A stretch of DNA of 64,000 nucleotides, from positions 186,001 through 250,000 of the forward strand of contig CAVOYZ010000008.1 in NCBI GenBank assembly GCA_963700785.1. The letters run 5' to 3'. A program made the translations under genes and the position numbers. The stretch is from CAXMST01 sp963700785. GTDB taxonomy: Bacteria; Actinomycetota; Thermoleophilia; Solirubrobacterales; 70-9. The number at the start of each line of letters is the position of its first letter. Position 1 is the first letter of the stretch. The notes beneath the pieces are model-generated. The model was not told the origin of the DNA. It made no database searches and saw only the letters and a list, made by a program, of their open reading frames with translations. Shown here one piece after another: positions 36,024 through 44,457 of this stretch.

Positions 36024-37303
36024 CGCGGGGCCCGATCCTCGATCCGCCGGCGAACGAGCCCGAGAAAGCGCGCGGCCTCGACCCCGTCGAGCGCCCGGTG
36101 GTCCCAGGACATGCACAGGTAGGACATCGGCCGGATCGCGATCTCCTCGTCCCCCTGCTCGCCGGTGATCGCGACCGGCCGCCGGACCACCGCCTCGAGG
36201 TCGAGGATCGCGACCTGCGGCTGATTGATGATCGGGGTCGCGATCAGGGCTCCGAACCGACCCGGGTTGGTGATCGTGAAGGTGCCGCCGACGAGGTCGT
36301 CGGGGGCGAGATCTCCGGCCCGCGCTCGGGTTGCGAGCTCGCCGATCGCCGCCGCCAGCCCCTCGACCGAGAGCCGCTGTGCTCTGCGGATCACGGGCAC
36401 GACCAGCCCCTGATCGAGCGCCACGGCGACGCCGAGGTTGACGTCCTCGTGGTGGACGATCTCGGCGCCGTCGATCGAAGCGTTGAGGACCGGGTGCTCC
36501 TGCAGCCCCTCGATCACCGCCTGGGCCACGAATGCCAGGTAGGTGAGCGGCACGCCGCGACGGGCGAGCCGCTCCTTGCGCGCGCCCAACTCGTGCTCGA
36601 CCGCCGAGAAGTCGGCCTCGACCACGGTCGTGCAGTGAGCCGCGGTCCGCCGGCTGGAGACCATGTGCTCGGCGATCGCCCTGCGCATCCCATCGAGCGG
36701 CTCGCGCCGTACGGGCCCGAACAGCTCCGCCGCCGTCGCGGGCGCCGGCTCGGGCTCGGGCTCGGGCTCGGCAACGTAGGGGGACTCCGTATGCAGGGGG
36801 CGGTCGGCGCCGTTTGGGCCCGGCGCTGCCTCGCTGCGATCGCGAAGGTGGGCGAGCAGGTCGGCCTTGCGGATCCGGTTGCCGATGCCGTGACCCTCGA
36901 CCGAGTCGAGGTCGACGTCGTGCTCGGCCGCGATCCGCCGCACCACCGGGGAGTGGAAGCGGGAGCGGTCGTGCTCGTCCCCGGCGGTCTGCCGGGTGCC
37001 TGCACCAGGGGGATTCCCGGCGCTGCCCGCGGGCCCGGCCGGCGCCGAGGTAGCGATTCGCGCCAGCACGGTTCCGACGGCCACGGTCGCGCCCTCGTCG
37101 ACCAGCACCTCGTGCAGAAGACCGGCGCAGGGTGCCGGGATCTCGACGTCGATCTTGTCGGTGCTGACCTCGCAGATCGGCTCGTCGGCCTCGACCCTCT
37201 CACCGGGCTGCTTCAGCCAGCCGGCGATCGTGCCCTCCGCCACCGAGACGCCCATCTGGGGCATCACCACGTCCGCGGTCCTCTCAGTAGCGGCGGAGCT
37301 CAT
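36020..37303 (-). CDS. Dihydrolipoamide acyltransferase (E2) of the branched-chain 2-oxoacid dehydrogenase
   Basis: Domains in order: a lipoyl domain with the lipoylated lysine in EVSTDKIDVEIPAP (about residue 49), a linker, a peripheral subunit-binding domain (SPVVRRIAAEHDVDL...RIRKADLL), a second linker with an EPEPEPEP repeat encoded by tandem GAGCCC units, and the catalytic domain with the active-site WDHRALDG. It transfers the acyl group from E1 to CoA. Its start overlaps the end of E1beta by 20 bp, so expression is coupled. The 427-residue length is normal for a one-lipoyl-domain E2. Confidence 0.94.
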   Translation of the reverse strand: MSSAATERTADVVMPQMGVSVAEGTIAGWLKQPGERVEADEPICEVSTDKIDVEIPAPCAGLLHEVLVDEGATVAVGTVLARIATSAPAGPAGSAGNPPGAGTRQTAGDEHDRSRFHSPVVRRIAAEHDVDLDSVEGHGIGNRIRKADLLAHLRDRSEAAPGPNGADRPLHTESPYVAEPEPEPEPAPATAAELFGPVRREPLDGMRRAIAEHMVSSRRTAAHCTTVVEADFSAVEHELGARKERLARRGVPLTYLAFVAQAVIEGLQEHPVLNASIDGAEIVHHEDVNLGVAVALDQGLVVPVIRRAQRLSVEGLAAAIGELATRARAGDLAPDDLVGGTFTITNPGRFGALIATPIINQPQVAILDLEAVVRRPVAITGEQGDEEIAIRPMSYLCMSWDHRALDGVEAARFLGLVRRRIEDRAPR

Positions 37304-38357
37304 CGCATGCCTCCTTCATGTCGTCGAGCTGTGGCAGCACGGCCTGCTCCAGCGGCGGGCTGAACGGGATCGGAACGTCCGCGGCAGCCAGCCGGCGGAC
37401 CGGCGCGTCGAGGTGCTCGAAGGCGTGCTCGGTGATCAGTGCCGCCACCTCGGCGCCGACGCCGGCGCTGCCGGTGGCCTCGTGGGCGACCAGCACCTTG
37501 CCGGTCTTGCGGGCCGTGGCGAGGATCGCCTCGCGGTCGAGCGGGACCACCGTCCGCAAGTCGATCACCTCGATGTCGGCGTCCAGCTCCACCGCGGCGC
37601 GCTCGGCGAGCAGCACCGCGGATCCGTAGGCGATCACGCTCAGCTCCGATCCGCTTCGCGCCACTCGCGCCTCGCCCAGCGGGACCAGGTGCTCGCCGTC
37701 GGGCACCGCGCCCTTGACGCTTCGGTAGAGGCCCTTGTGCTCGAGGAAGCAGACCGGATTGGGGTCGCGGATCGCCGCCGTCAGCAGGCCCTTGGCGTCA
37801 GCGGGCGTTGCCGGCGCCACGACCTTCAGCCCGGGGGTCTGCATGAACCACGCCTCGGGGTTCTGTGAGTGGAACGGCCCACCGGAGAAGCCGCCGCCGC
37901 TCGGCAGGCGAACGACCAGCGGGACCGCGATCCCCTGCCTGTAGTGCATCTTCGCCGCGACGTTGGCGAGCTGGTCGAAGCCGCATGAGATGAAGTCGGC
38001 GAACTGCATCTCGCAGACCGGCCGCAGGCCCTCGATCGCCGCGCCGACGGCGGTGCCGATGATCGCGTTCTCGGCCAGCGGCGTGTCGAGCACCCGGCCG
38101 AGGCCGAACTCCTCGGCAAACCCGGCGGTCACCTTGAAGGCGCCGCCGAATGCGCCGATGTCCTCGCCGAGGCAGAAGACGGTCTCGTCGCGCCGCATCT
38201 CCTCGCGCAGGGCGCTGGAGATCGCTTCCAGGTAGGTGATCTCGGTCGCGGCCGCATCGGCCGCCCGGTCGCCGCCCGCGGCCACTCGAGGACGAGCGGT
38301 GGTCGGTTCGAGCCGGGTGCGCGGGCCGCTGCCGTTGCCCGCCGCGATCGCGCTCAT
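37284..38357 (-). CDS. 2-oxoacid dehydrogenase E1 beta subunit (branched-chain type)
   Basis: The 357-residue protein is a transketolase-pyrimidine-domain E1beta: DETVFCLGEDIGAFGGAFKVT, then DTPLAENAIIGTAVGAA, GGGFSGGPFHSQNPEAWFMQTPGLKVV and the C-terminal VIDLRTVVPLD. The first 35 or so residues are a poorly conserved extension. ATG 38357 overlaps the E1alpha stop (ATGA). The two E1 subunits form an alpha2-beta2 ThDP enzyme that decarboxylates 2-oxoacids. The adjacent leucine dehydrogenase favours branched-chain substrates over pyruvate. Confidence 0.94.
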   Translation of the reverse strand: MSAIAAGNGSGPRTRLEPTTARPRVAAGGDRAADAAATEITYLEAISSALREEMRRDETVFCLGEDIGAFGGAFKVTAGFAEEFGLGRVLDTPLAENAIIGTAVGAAIEGLRPVCEMQFADFISCGFDQLANVAAKMHYRQGIAVPLVVRLPSGGGFSGGPFHSQNPEAWFMQTPGLKVVAPATPADAKGLLTAAIRDPNPVCFLEHKGLYRSVKGAVPDGEHLVPLGEARVARSGSELSVIAYGSAVLLAERAAVELDADIEVIDLRTVVPLDREAILATARKTGKVLVAHEATGSAGVGAEVAALITEHAFEHLDAPVRRLAAADVPIPFSPPLEQAVLPQLDDMKEACDELRRY

Positions 38358-39437
38358 GCCGCCACCCCGTTCGAGCCACCGGCGGTCCACCGCGACCACG
38401 GAGCGGCTCCGTCGCCGAGCGGCTCCCACGCCTCGGCGTAGAGGCCCTCGGCAGCCACCTGGGGATCCGGCATCGGCGAGGCCAGCGCCCGCTCCGCGCA
38501 CGCCTCGACCTCGGCCGCGACCGCTGTCCGCAGTCGCTCGATCGCCTGCTTCCTCGATCCCGTGCTCGGCCTGCAGCCGCTCGACGTAGCGATCGATCGG
38601 GTCGCGATCACGCCACTCGGCGAGCATCTCCTCCGGCACGTAGCTCATGTCGTCGTGAGCGCCATGGCCGTGCATCCGCATCGTCCGGCACTCGATCAGC
38701 GTCGGGCCGGCGCCGACCCGGGCGCGCTCCACGGCCTGATGGGCGGCGGTGAACACCGCTTCGACGTCGTTGCCGTCGACGGTCTCGCCGGCGAACCCGT
38801 AGGTCCGCGCCCGCTCGACCGGGTCGACCGCGAACTCGAGCTCGTTCGGGGTCGAGTAGGCGAACTGGTTGTTCTCGAGCACGAAGACCACCGGCAGCCC
38901 GTGGACCCCGGCCATGTTCATCGCCTCGTGCCACTGGCCGTTGGCGGTCGAGCCCTCCCCGAAGAAGGTGAGCGCCACGCGCTGCTCCCGGCGCAGCTTG
39001 AAGGCGAGCGCGATCCCGCAGGCGACCGGTGCCATGTCGGGCAGCATCGAGACCATGCCGACGCAGCCCAGCGCCGGGTCGCCGAAGTGCATGTTGCCGT
39101 CCTTGCCGCCGGTGACACCGCCGCTGCGACCCATGTAGTTGGCCATGTAGCGATCGGGGGTCAGGCCGCGGACGAAGTGGGCGCCGAGGTCGCGGTGGAG
39201 GATGCAGGCGCGATCGGTAGGCGCCAGCGCGAACGCTGCTCCGACCGAGACCGCCTCCTGGCCGCAGCCGTCGTAGAAGGAACCCGGGATCTTCCCCTGC
39301 TTGTAGAGGCTCAGGGCCCGCTCCTCGGAGAGCCGCATCATCAGCATGTAACGGAGCAGGCTGAGCCGGTCCCGATCGGTCAGCAGTGCCTGCTCACGGT
39401 CGCCAACCGGCCGCGCGCGCAGCTTGCTTACGCTCAT
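38354..39437 (-). CDS. 2-oxoacid dehydrogenase E1 alpha subunit (branched-chain type), +1 frameshift near the C-terminus
   Basis: The ThDP-binding domain is intact: SVGAAFALAPTDR, HRDLGAHFVRGL, the ThDP motif FGEGSTANGQWHEAMN...ENNQFAYST, and ECRTMRMHGHGAHDD carrying the conserved phosphorylation-loop-like region. The last 65 or so residues are in another frame (ERLRTAVAAEVEACAERAL). Deleting one G near 38549 gives a continuous 360-residue protein that ends in a TGA overlapping the E1beta ATG. E1alpha binds ThDP and starts decarboxylation of the branched-chain 2-oxoacid. It is the first gene of the operon E1alpha-E1beta-E2-leucine dehydrogenase-lipB. Confidence 0.92.
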
Positions 39438-39637
39438 CTCGGTCCGCCTTTCTGGACGTGCCGGCGGGTGGGATCTCCACTCCGCTCGACTCGGGCTATC
39501 GCCGCTCCGGGATCTCCTCGGCGGCGCCTACGGACGTCAGAGGCGAGGGTTCCTCCTCTCCTCCTATGTATCTGTTGTCACTATACCCATCGGCCCGGGC
39601 AAGATCCAGCTGACCGGGTGTCTCCGCGGGTCGCCCG
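39438..39637 (-). promoter_or_regulatory. 200-bp leader upstream of the branched-chain dehydrogenase operon
   Basis: No coding sequence is convincing here. The only TA-rich pocket of the neighbourhood lies at 39562-39590 (on the minus strand TATAGTGACAACAGATACATA) and is the best candidate for the operon promoter or a regulator site. Directly after it, AGGAGGAGAGGAGG on the minus strand (39565-39552) looks like a strong Shine-Dalgarno but lies more than 100 bases before the E1alpha ATG and has no start codon at a normal distance. Confidence 0.35.
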
Positions 39638-40126
39638 CTACTTGCTGCCGCGGGCGCGCTTCTCCGCCTGCCGCTTCAGCTTGCGGAGCATCCTGCGGAC
39701 GACGATCCGGTGGCTGCGGGTGCCGATCACGGCCGCCCGGTGGAGGCGGCCGCGGGTGCCGATGAACGCCGCGCGGGTCTCCGCCCGGACGCGGGAGCGC
39801 TGGCCCGGAAGCAGGTCGATCCGGAAGACGAGGGCGTACTTCGCAAAGCGATGCTCGCCCATCAGCGCGAGCATCACCGGGGCCACCGAGCGGGCGACGA
39901 CGAACCCGGGCAGGGTGCCCCCTGGGTGGTGCAGATCACCCTCGGCGATCCTGTCGCGACAGCCGAGCCGTCGCGCGAGCCGTCGCGCGAGCCGTCCGTC
40001 GAGCGAGCGCCCGAGCGTCGGGAACAGTGCCGCCCAGGCCGCTTCCGCCGGAGCGTCGATCTCGATCCCGTGCTCGTCGATCGGCGGCAGATCCTGCAGC
40101 GGCGTTTCGAGAGCCTGGTGCGACAT
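39638..40126 (-). CDS. SRPBCC (START-like) family protein, probable
   Basis: The 162-residue protein contains a pattern typical of polyketide-cyclase/START-like folds: an early IEIDAPAEAAWAALF strand-helix, a central LPGFVVARSVAPVMLALMGEHRFAKYALVFRID, and ETRAAF...HRIVVRRMLRKLKRQA as the long closing helix with a very basic tail. It would bind a hydrophobic ligand; which one cannot be said. The ATG at 40126 lies 10 bp after the reconstructed stop of the E2-like gene, so the two are probably co-transcribed. The longer frame back to 40231 overlaps that gene and is not likely to be used. Confidence 0.7.
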   Translation of the reverse strand: MSHQALETPLQDLPPIDEHGIEIDAPAEAAWAALFPTLGRSLDGRLARRLARRLGCRDRIAEGDLHHPGGTLPGFVVARSVAPVMLALMGEHRFAKYALVFRIDLLPGQRSRVRAETRAAFIGTRGRLHRAAVIGTRSHRIVVRRMLRKLKRQAEKRARGSK

Positions 40127-40136
40127 CGGATCTCGC

Positions 40137-40836
40137 TCAGGCTGCCAGTCGCTCCGGCGTCGCGAGCCAGCCCTGCGATCGACTCCAGAAGCGCGCCGGC
40201 GGACGCGGGTCCGGCGGCGCGCTGATCGCATGAGATCGTCAGCTCGGCCACCGCTCCGGCGGACGGCAGGCCGTCGCTGATCACCGCGGCCTGCCGCGGA
40301 CGGCCGATGCCGAGATGGCCGACCTGACCGGGGATCACGGTCGGCACGATCGAGTCCGCCCCGTGCCCTGCCGCGCTGACGGCGAAGGTGCCGCCGGCCA
40401 GCTCGGGGGAGGTGATCTCCCCCGCGGCGGCCCGGGCGCGCAGGTTCGAGATCTCGGTCTCGACCTCGATCACGCTCTTCTCGTCCGCATCGAAGAGCGT
40501 CGGCACGAGCGCGGCCTCCGGCGTCTCGATCGTCAGGCCGACGTTGATCCGCGAGTGAACCTCGAGCTCACCGTCGCGGTAGGAGGAGTTGAGCGCCGGG
40601 GACTCGCGTAGCGCCCGGCCGAGCGCCGCGACCACCGTGGCGACCAGCTCGTCAGGCCCAAGCTCGCCGGTCTCGACCACGCGGGTCGCGTAGAGGTGCG
40701 GGATCGTCGCCTTCGACTCGGCCGCCCGCCTGGCAGCGGCCTGGGCCCGCCGGTCCAGCGGCCGGCGCTCGGACCCACCCCTGGCGGATGCCGAGGCGCC
40801 CGGCTCGGCTGCTCGGTCCTGCTGATCGTCCGCCAC
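40137..40836 (-). CDS. Degenerate E2 acyltransferase-domain protein (no lipoyl domain, no catalytic His)
   Basis: The protein matches only the catalytic domain of dihydrolipoamide acyltransferases: TIPHLYATRVVETGEL, ALNSSYRDGELEVHSRINVGL, GGTFAVSAAGHGADSIVPTVIPGQ. There is no lipoyl or E3-binding domain. The active-site motif, DHRxxDG in the true E2 of this window, reads CDQRAAGPASAG, so both histidine and aspartate are gone. The natural end is probably LAATPERLAA with TGA at 40137-40139, reached if one extra base near 40163 is removed; otherwise the frame runs into the SRPBCC gene. A ligand-binding or structural role is possible. Confidence 0.65.
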
Positions 40837-40889
40837 TCCCTGAAGATACTCAGCCGAGCCCGGCCCCGTTCGCGGCTCGACCCGGCCGC

Positions 40890-41510
40890 TCAGCTCGCGC
40901 CGAGGGCCGCTGCCACGGCGTCCTCGAGTCGGTCGTCGCCCCAGAAGACGCGTTCGCCGACGACGACGCTCGGAACCCCCTGGACCCCGAGGGCCTCGGC
41001 GCGCTCGGTCGTCTCCCGCAGTCGCCCCTTGACCGCCTCGCTCGCGGCCGCCCTCTCGATCGCGTTCGGGTGCAGCTCGCAGGCCGCGGCCGCGATCGCG
41101 ACATTGTCGGGCTCGCTGAGATCACGCCCTCCGGCGAACGCCTGGCGGAAGGCGGCAAGCGCGAAGGAGACGCTGCGGCCGATGCTCTTCGCGTAGGTGG
41201 CGACGCGCATCGCGTAGAGCGTGTTGGCCGGGCAGGGCTCGGGCCAGACCACCGGCTGCAGACCGTAGACGGCGGCCCGCCGCTCGACCTCAGCCATCCC
41301 CCGAGCGCGATCGGGGGAGTTCATCCACGAGTCGCGACCCAAGCTCCCCAAGAGCGCCCCGAGCAGGATCGGACGCCACTCCGGCTGCTCGAGGCCGGCC
41401 TCGGAGAAGAGCCGGCTGATCCGCTCCGCCGCCAGGTACGAGTAGGGCGAGCCGAGATCGAAGTAGAAGCTCGATGAGCGCCGCCCGTCGCGCTCATCGC
41501 CGGTCTTCAT
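40890..41510 (-). CDS. DsbA-family / 2-hydroxychromene-2-carboxylate isomerase-like protein
   Basis: The 206-residue protein has a thioredoxin-fold start FYFDLGSPYSYLAAERI, the WRPILLGALLG segment and the conserved GVQGVPSVVVGERVFWGDDRLED with the cis-proline. The usual DsbA CxxC is replaced by SPYS, as in HCCA isomerase/kappa-GST proteins. These use glutathione or act as thiol-independent isomerases in aromatic degradation. A single cysteine occurs in the WPEPCPANTLYAMRVA region. The start is ATG 41510. It stands between the E2-like gene and lpd on the same strand; the substrate is unknown. Confidence 0.87.
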   Translation of the reverse strand: MKTGDERDGRRSSSFYFDLGSPYSYLAAERISRLFSEAGLEQPEWRPILLGALLGSLGRDSWMNSPDRARGMAEVERRAAVYGLQPVVWPEPCPANTLYAMRVATYAKSIGRSVSFALAAFRQAFAGGRDLSEPDNVAIAAAACELHPNAIERAAASEAVKGRLRETTERAEALGVQGVPSVVVGERVFWGDDRLEDAVAAALGAS

Positions 41511-41593
41511 CGGGTCCCGCTGGCTGACCTCGAGCCCGCTCACCCGGCGAACGCTAGCCCGCGGCCGTGCCCGGTGGAGTCCCGAGCCGCCGC

Positions 41594-42965
41594 TCAGGCG
41601 TGGGTCGCCCAGCCGTCGACAGCGCGGGCGGCCTCCATCACGGCCTCCGAGATCGTCGGGTGGGGATGGATGATCCGCGCCAGCTCCTGGTAGCCGCCCT
41701 CGAGCGCCTGGGTGGCGACCAGCTCGATGATCATGTTGCACGCGGTGTTGCCGACGATGTGGGCGCCGAGGATCTCGCCGTAGGCCGCATCGGCGACGAT
41801 CTTGACCATCCCGTCGCGATCCTCGTAGACCTGCGCCGCACCAACGCCGCCGAGCTTGAACTTGCCGACCTTGATCTCGTGGCCGGCCTCCTTCGCCTGC
41901 GCCTCGGTCATCCCGATGCTGCCGACCTGTGGGTGACAGAAGGTCGCGCCGACGATCCGCTCGATGTCGATCGGGTGGGTCTTGAGGCCCGCGATCGCCT
42001 CGACCGCGATGATCCCCTCGTCGGAGGCCTTGTGAGCCAGCGCCGGCCCCGGGGTCAGGTCCCCGATCGCGTAGATGCCGTCGACGCCCGTCCGCTGGGT
42101 CCCGTCGACCCCGATCTTGCCACCATCGTCGAGCTTCACCCCGACCCCGTCGAGGTTCAGCGCCGCGACGTCGGGGCCGCGCCCGCCGGCGATCACCAGG
42201 TAGTCGACCTCAGCCGACTCCTCGCCGAACTTGAACTTGACCGAGTCCGAGCCTGGCTCGACATCCTCGACTCTGGTGCCGGTCGAGACCGTGATCCCCT
42301 GCTTCTTGAAGGCACGCTCGACGACCCTGGCGATGTCCTTGTCCTCGGCCGGCAGGATCTGATCGAGCATCTCGATCAGAGTCACCTCGGTTCCGAAGCG
42401 GGCGTATGCGGATGCGATCTCCGCGCCTGAGGCACCCGCGCCGACGACGGCCAGGCTCGCCGGCATCTCCGGCAGCGACCAGGCACCCCATGTGTCCAGC
42501 ACCCGCTCGCCGAACTCGACCCCGGGGATCGCCAACGCCACCGAGCCCGGTCGCGAGCAGGATGTTGCTGCACTCGTACTCCTTGTCCCCGACCGCGACC
42601 TTGCCCGGGGCGGCGACCGATCCCTCGCCCTCGATCAGGTCGATCTTGTTCGCCTTGAACAGGCCCGCGACGCCGCCGGTCAGGCCCAGCCGGACCTGCT
42701 CGCGCCGCTCCTGGACCCCGGCCCAGTCGACGCTGACGCCCTCGACCTGAACCCCGAGCTCGGCGGCGCCGTTGGCGGCCTCGTCGTAGACCTCCGCGGC
42801 ATGGAGGATCGTCTTCGCCGGCATGCAGGCGTAGTTCAGGCAGCGCCCGCCGGTCTGGTCGTTCTCGACCACGGCGGTCTTCAGCCCGAGCTGGGCGGCG
42901 CGGATCGCGGCGACGTAGCCGCCCGGTCCCGATCCGATCACGATCAGGTCATATGAGTCAGCCAT
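41594..42965 (-). CDS. lpd: Dihydrolipoyl dehydrogenase (E3), +1 frameshift
   Basis: The N-terminal part from ATG 42965 has the FAD motif IVIGSGPGGYVAAIRAAQLG and the redox-active disulfide CLNYAC. The frame breaks after NILLATG. Removing one base near 42545 gives ATGSVALAIPGVEF and continues through the NAD motif VVGAGASGAEIASAYARFG, IYAIGDLTPGPALAHKASDEG and the interface HPHPTISEAV with the catalytic His-Glu pair. Restored length is about 456 residues. E3 re-oxidises dihydrolipoamide of the branched-chain complex and passes electrons to NAD. The disulfide motif differs slightly from the usual CLNVGC. Confidence 0.92.
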
Positions 42966-43004
42966 GAGCCGACTCTATATCTAATGCGGGCCGGCCGCCG
43001 CCGC

Positions 43005-43580
43005 TCAGCGCGGCAGGTGACGGTCGGGCATCTGGATCCTGGCCAGGGCCTTGACCGTGAACCAGAAGAGAGTCCCGGCCACCGCCCCGACCAGCAGCGG
43101 GGTCACCGCACCGATCAGGCTGGTCGCCGAGATCAGCGTCAGCGCGGCCCCGACCATGAAGATCGCCATCACGGCCTGGAAGCCGAGCACGGCCCAGTAG
43201 CGGGCTCCCCACATCCCCCAAGCCATCAGTCCGAAGAGGATCGCGGGTGCAAGGAACTGGAAGGCCCCGGGCCGCTCGCCGTTGACCTCAGCCCCCGCGA
43301 TCCAGGCGCCCGCGACGAGCAGAGCGATCAGGGCAGAGATCACCGCGCCGATCGTCACCACCAACGGGCGCTCACCCTCGGTCAGCGGCTCGAGCGCCTC
43401 GCGCGCGAGCTGGTTGCGGACCTCCGAGCGGCTGACCCCTTGGGCGGCAGCCAGCGCGGCGATGTCCTCGCCGGAGGCCTGCTCGCCGCCGGCCGCCGCG
43501 GCCGGGCTCGGCTCATCGCGCCGGGCGGCCCGCCCCTTGCGCTTTCGTCGCGCGCTTCGCTTGCGCTCCCTGCTGCTCAC
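43005..43580 (-). CDS. Four-helix membrane protein, unknown function
   Basis: The 191-residue protein has a strongly basic start (RERKRSARRKRKGRAARR), an acidic/helical cytosolic stretch (EDIAALAAAQGVSRSEVRNQ) and four membrane segments, for example VVTIGAVISALIALLVAGAWI and FQAVMAIFMVGAALTLI. No enzymatic motif is visible. The basic N-terminus predicts cytoplasmic location by the positive-inside rule. It starts 7 bp after the reconstructed thiE stop on the same strand, so it may be co-expressed. I do not recognise a named family beyond generic actinobacterial membrane proteins. Confidence 0.75.
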   Translation of the reverse strand: MSSRERKRSARRKRKGRAARRDEPSPAAAAGGEQASGEDIAALAAAQGVSRSEVRNQLAREALEPLTEGERPLVVTIGAVISALIALLVAGAWIAGAEVNGERPGAFQFLAPAILFGLMAWGMWGARYWAVLGFQAVMAIFMVGAALTLISATSLIGAVTPLLVGAVAGTLFWFTVKALARIQMPDRHLPR

Positions 43581-43587
43581 CGGGCTC

Positions 43588-44275
43588 TCAGGCCCCCGCC
43601 CTCAGCCCGGCTTCGCTCGGGAGCGCTCCGCGCAGGCTCCTCGCTGCCTCGCCGGGAGCCTCGGCATTGCGGATCGCGCGGACGACGACGATTCGCTCGG
43701 CCCCGGCCGCGACGACCTCGGCGACGTTGGCCGGGGCTACTCCGCCGATCGCGAACCACGGCATCGCAGCCGGCGTTGCCCGCTCGCGGGCGTATCGCAC
43801 GTAGTCGAGGCCGGATGCCGCGCGCCCTGGCTTCGTCGGCGTCTCCCACACCGGACCGATGCTGACGTAGTCGGGTCGCGCCGGTCCCCGGCGCCGCCAG
43901 CGCGGCGTCGAGCTGCTCGGCTCGGTGCGTCGAGAGCCCGACGAGCGACTGATCACCGAGCAGCGCCCGGGCCTCGTCGACCGCGACGTCGTCCTGCCCG
44001 AGATGGACGCCGTCGGCGCCGCATGCCGCGGCCAGCTCCGGGTCGTCGTTGACGATGAACAGCGCCCGATGCTCGGCTGCGGCCTCGGCGAACAGGCTCG
44101 CGGCCGCCCGCAGCGCCCGGGCCGGTGCCAGCTTGTCGCGGAGTTGGATCACGTCGACGCCGCCGGCCAGCGCCAGGCCGAGCAGCGCATCGAGCTCACC
44201 GGGGTCGGCCGCCGCGTCGCAGACGAAGTAGAGCCGGGCGGCGTCGAGCCGCTGTCTCCGGAGCGCGGGATCCAT
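43588..44275 (-). CDS. thiE: Thiamine-phosphate synthase, +1 frameshift
   Basis: The N-terminal half from ATG 44275 shows DVIQLRDK, FIVNDDPELAAACGADGVHLGQDD and GLSTHRAEQL. The frame breaks in a run of four C at 43886-43889 (plus strand). Removing one base gives ALAAPGPARPDYVSIG, then GPVWETPTKPG, WFAIGGVAPAN and the C-terminal helix ending at 43588. ThiE couples the pyrimidine and thiazole phosphates to thiamine phosphate. It diverges from the TPP riboswitch and thiOSG genes; its own 5' side shows no riboswitch on the minus strand. The pyrimidine genes thiC/thiD are not in this window. Confidence 0.9.
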
Positions 44276-44330
44276 CGATCCACAGGCTAAGCCCCTGACG
44301 CCGCCCGGCCCGGCGGGGGTACCATTCATC

Positions 44331-44425
44331 TGTCAACGGGAGCCCCGCAGCATTCCGGGGCTGAGAGGGTGGCTGGGGCCGCCGACCGTCCGAACCTGAT
44401 CCGGGTGATGCCGGCGAAGGGATGC
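44331..44425 (+). ncRNA. TPP riboswitch (THI element) upstream of thiO-thiS-thiG
   Basis: The conserved THI-box parts occur in order: ACGGGAGCCCC, the GGGGCTGAGAGGG turn with CUGAGA, a variable P3 arm, then CCGAACCTGATCCGGGT with the pyrophosphate-binding segment, and GCCGGCGAAGGGA at the end. These are the TPP contacts of the class. It ends about 33 bases before the thiO start, so it most likely acts on translation initiation or on a terminator overlapping the GGAGG at 44446-44450. It is oriented toward thiO. Confidence 0.95.
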
Positions 44426-44457
44426 TCCTGCCGCCGCCCACTCGTGGAGGCAGTCGA

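Noticed and set aside
36748..36772. Tandem 6-bp GAGCCC-type repeat as a possible microsatellite or phase-variation tract
   Set aside because: It encodes the flexible EPEPEPEP linker expected between domains of an E2 protein and changes in multiples of six keep the frame.
37284..39437. 717-codon frame suggesting an E1alpha-E1beta fusion protein
   Set aside because: The E1alpha C-terminus reads correctly in another frame and stops with an ATGA overlap at the E1beta start. The apparent fusion is caused by the one-base insertion near 38549.
44281..44330. Promoter immediately before the TPP riboswitch
   Set aside because: TACCAT near 44320 could be a -10 box, but no -35 is convincing, so I do not list it as a feature.
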